DNA from: Corynebacterium macginleyi
GTDB taxonomy: Bacteria > Actinomycetota > Actinomycetes > Mycobacteriales > Mycobacteriaceae
Assembly (NCBI RefSeq): GCF_003688935.1
Contig: NZ_REGE01000003.1
Coordinates: 1 to 64,000, forward strand
Direction: 5' to 3'
DNA length: 64,000 nt
The position numbers and the translations under genes were made by a program. Below, one piece after another: positions 62,150-64,000 of this stretch (its first letter is position 1; every line of letters begins with the position of its first letter). Under the pieces are notes generated by a model. That model made no database searches, had not been told where the DNA came from, and worked only from the letters and a program-made list of their open reading frames with translations.

Positions 62150-64000
62150 CTAGATTACCCCCTTCAGCATGGCGATGTCGCGCTCGCTGCGTCCAATTAC
62201 CCGCGAATAGCGTTGCGGCATGCAGGTAAAGACCAAAACCTGATTCTCGCGGCCCACCTGTGAGAACAAGGTGGACATCAATTGCAGGCGGTGGGCATCG
62301 GTAGAGCCCAACGCGTCATCGACGATGACCGGCACGGATTCTTCCCCCGCCACCAAGCGCGCGATGGCAAAGCGGGTAAGGATAGCCAGCTGTTCGCGCG
62401 CTCCGCCAGACAGGCTGGTCATGGCCACCGTTTCATCATCGCGGGTGCGTGCGGTGACGGACAAATCTTCTGCCAACTCAAAGCTGATATCCCCGCCGTA
62501 AATGGTGTGGGCGAGCTGGGCCAGCGCCGCCATGAAGGGCTCGGCGTAGCGCTGGCGCGCGGCATCGCGATGTTTGAGCAGCAGCTCGCGCAGGTAACGC
62601 GCCGCCAGCGCGCGCTTTTCCACGCTTTCTAATACCGCCTGCGCCATCTCTGCAGCTGCTTGGGCCTGCTGCTCGCGTTCGGCCGCACCCGAATGATAGT
62701 TAATCTCGCTAGACAGCTTGCCCAGCTCCACCTTGGAATTTTGTACCTGCTTTTGCAGGTACTCTAGGTGCGATCGCGCGCCCTTTACCAAGTCTTGGGC
62801 GGTAGCCAGGTCCACGGCCTCCATCTCAGATAGCTGTTCTTCCAGCGTAGTCACCCGCATATCCAGCCGCTTTGTTTCCTCTTCCAACCCAGCATCGGAG
62901 GTCTTCTCCCGCGCTTCGGCCAACTCGCGCTGGGCACGCTCGGACTTCTCAGTCGCGGCGTCGAGCTCAGCTTCCAGGCGCACCGCGTCGTGGGCAATGC
63001 GGCTTTCGCGAAAGGGAATGAGCTCGCGGTCGAGGGCATCGACAAGCTCACGTGCTTTTTCCTCCGCGTCCTCGGCAGCGGATAAATTCATGGTCGGTGC
63101 GTCATCGAGCCCGGAGACTTTCTTCTTGAGCGCCGCGTGCTGGGCACGCAACTCACCCAAATCATCCGGCCCCAGCTCACCTTCGAGTTTGCGCGCGGCC
63201 GCATCCAATCCGGCATTTTGCTCGCTGTGCACCTTGTGCAGGGCCTCGGCGGCGGCGATGGACTCCACGCCGGTGGTATCGAAAAGCTCCTGCAAGCGCG
63301 CCTCGGCCTGGTCCACCTCGCGCTGGGTTTTATCGGAAGAGTACGCGCCAGCCACGAAGCGGGCGGTGATATTGCCGATGGTGATCTCGCGGCCATCGAC
63401 AAGCTCAATTGCGGGCTGCTTGGCGATGTCCACCTGCTTTCCATCCACCCCAATCTCCGCACCCTCAGGCCCGGAAAACTCCACCTTGGCGGCAGTAGCA
63501 TCATGCAGGCGCTTGGCCAGTGACAGATTCGCATCCGCCTTGCGGAGTTCCTCGACATCCGCGGCGGTTATCGCGCGCCCACGCTGGGCGATCTCCGCTT
63601 GCGCCTTCTCCACGCCCTGCGCCAAGTCCTCTACCTTGAGCAGACGCTTATCCAAGCGCTGGAAGATCTCCTTGTCCTGATACAGCCGCGCCTGTTTCAG
63701 CGCGGCGCGCGCGGTGGCGTAGTCCTTTTTGGCGGTGGCCAGCTTCTTTTCCGCGGCCTCTTTCTTCTCGTTCTCCTCTGCAGCTTTTTCACGAGCGGCC
63801 GCGAGATTTTCCGCGGCGGTTTCCTTTGCGGTGCCGGCGGCCTCGAGTGCCTCGGTCATCTCCTGGCGCTTAGACTGCGCATCTTTCGCGCGTTGAAAGT
63901 CCTCTTTGGCGCGAGCGAGCTCGGCTTTGTGCGCATCCACCTGGTGCTGGGCCTTCACGGCTTCATCTGCGGCGGACTGTTTCTCGGCGAGATCCTGGCG
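62150..64000 (-). CDS. SMC-like ATPase, C-terminal part (cut by window edge)
   Basis: At least 616 residues; the frame stays open to position 64000, so the N-terminal Walker A lies outside. The visible part is long coiled coil (Glu/Ala/Lys-rich), then the ABC signature MTSLSGGAREQLAILTRFAI, Walker B VPVIVDDALGSTDAHRL and VLVFTCMPQRY. This is the Rad50/SbcC/YhaN-like class, often partnered with a nuclease. Within the coiled coil, about 200-270 codons from the window edge, is a beta-rich insert (GAEIGVDGKQVDIAKQ, then GREITIGNITARFVAG) where Rad50 would carry its zinc hook; no CxxC was seen. An exonuclease or chromosome-maintenance role is inferred. Confidence 0.82.
   Translation of the reverse strand, partial: RQDLAEKQSAADEAVKAQHQVDAHKAELARAKEDFQRAKDAQSKRQEMTEALEAAGTAKETAAENLAAAREKAAEENEKKEAAEKKLATAKKDYATARAALKQARLYQDKEIFQRLDKRLLKVEDLAQGVEKAQAEIAQRGRAITAADVEELRKADANLSLAKRLHDATAAKVEFSGPEGAEIGVDGKQVDIAKQPAIELVDGREITIGNITARFVAGAYSSDKTQREVDQAEARLQELFDTTGVESIAAAEALHKVHSEQNAGLDAAARKLEGELGPDDLGELRAQHAALKKKVSGLDDAPTMNLSAAEDAEEKARELVDALDRELIPFRESRIAHDAVRLEAELDAATEKSERAQRELAEAREKTSDAGLEEETKRLDMRVTTLEEQLSEMEAVDLATAQDLVKGARSHLEYLQKQVQNSKVELGKLSSEINYHSGAAEREQQAQAAAEMAQAVLESVEKRALAARYLRELLLKHRDAARQRYAEPFMAALAQLAHTIYGGDISFELAEDLSVTARTRDDETVAMTSLSGGAREQLAILTRFAIARLVAGEESVPVIVDDALGSTDAHRLQLMSTLFSQVGRENQVLVFTCMPQRYSRVIGRSERDIAMLKGVI

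Overview
This is a piece of a Corynebacterium-type chromosome (high-GC actinobacterium, species not determined). Three things point there. The gene order argS-lysA-hom-thrB / nar / moa / rho-prfA-prmC-sua5-wecA-atpIBEFHAGDC-nucS is the one I recall from corynebacteria, and its second half also from mycobacteria. The protein families NucS, DUF2550 and the actinobacterial long-form AtpH are actinobacterial. Several genes have a -10 box placed so close to the start codon that the mRNA would be leaderless.

Layout. 1-553: C-terminal remnant of an HNH (DUF222/13E12-type) protein. 550-8971 (minus): cysteine desulfurase, EtfA/EtfB, a THUMP-like methyltransferase, a Nudix hydrolase, an ABC ATPase, a YbbN-like thioredoxin-fold protein, a thiamine-binding-family protein, a small zinc-ribbon protein, the mismatch endonuclease NucS and a DUF2550 protein. 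9156-17174 (minus): complete F1Fo ATP synthase operon with an atpI-like gene. 17227-22844 (minus): wecA, sua5, prmC, prfA, rho. 23219-28995: an acyl-CoA ligase, then molybdenum cofactor genes moaA, moeA, moaC and mobA (plus) and mog/moaB (minus). 29224-37523 (plus): nitrate/nitrite transporter and respiratory nitrate reductase narKGHJI. 37816-41464 (minus): a copper nitrite reductase-like protein with an extra N-terminal cupredoxin, and two polytopic membrane proteins. 41535-45165 (plus): DUF2249 protein, molybdate ABC transporter (modA and a fused modB-modC) and a Cys-rich winged-helix regulator resembling ArnR. 45152-50613 (minus): thrB, hom, lysA, argS. 50836-53743 (plus): L-lactate oxidation operon lutABC. 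53855-55411: secreted peptidase-like hydrolase. 55465-55538: tRNA-Arg(CCG), followed to about 58700 by a decayed mobile region (IS3 and IS256 remnants, a DUF2335-like pseudogene, a small membrane protein, an excisionase-like HTH gene). 58928-61000: ABC-2 type exporter. 61055-64000: two small proteins, a MarR regulator and the C-terminal part of an SMC-like ATPase that runs off the right edge.

How it works together. From 25068 to 45165 the window is largely one anaerobic nitrate-respiration district. It covers molybdate uptake (ModA/ModBC), part of molybdopterin synthesis (MoaA, MoaC, MoeA, MobA, Mog; MoaD/MoaE are not in the window), nitrate import (NarK), nitrate reduction (NarGHI with the chaperone NarJ), and a candidate nitrite-to-NO step (NirK-like) with membrane partners. 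A Cys-rich regulator sits at one end and a GlxR/CRP-type site before narK. Three copies of a ~75-bp palindromic repeat lie at the 3' ends of these transcription units. No CRISPR array or rRNA gene was seen.
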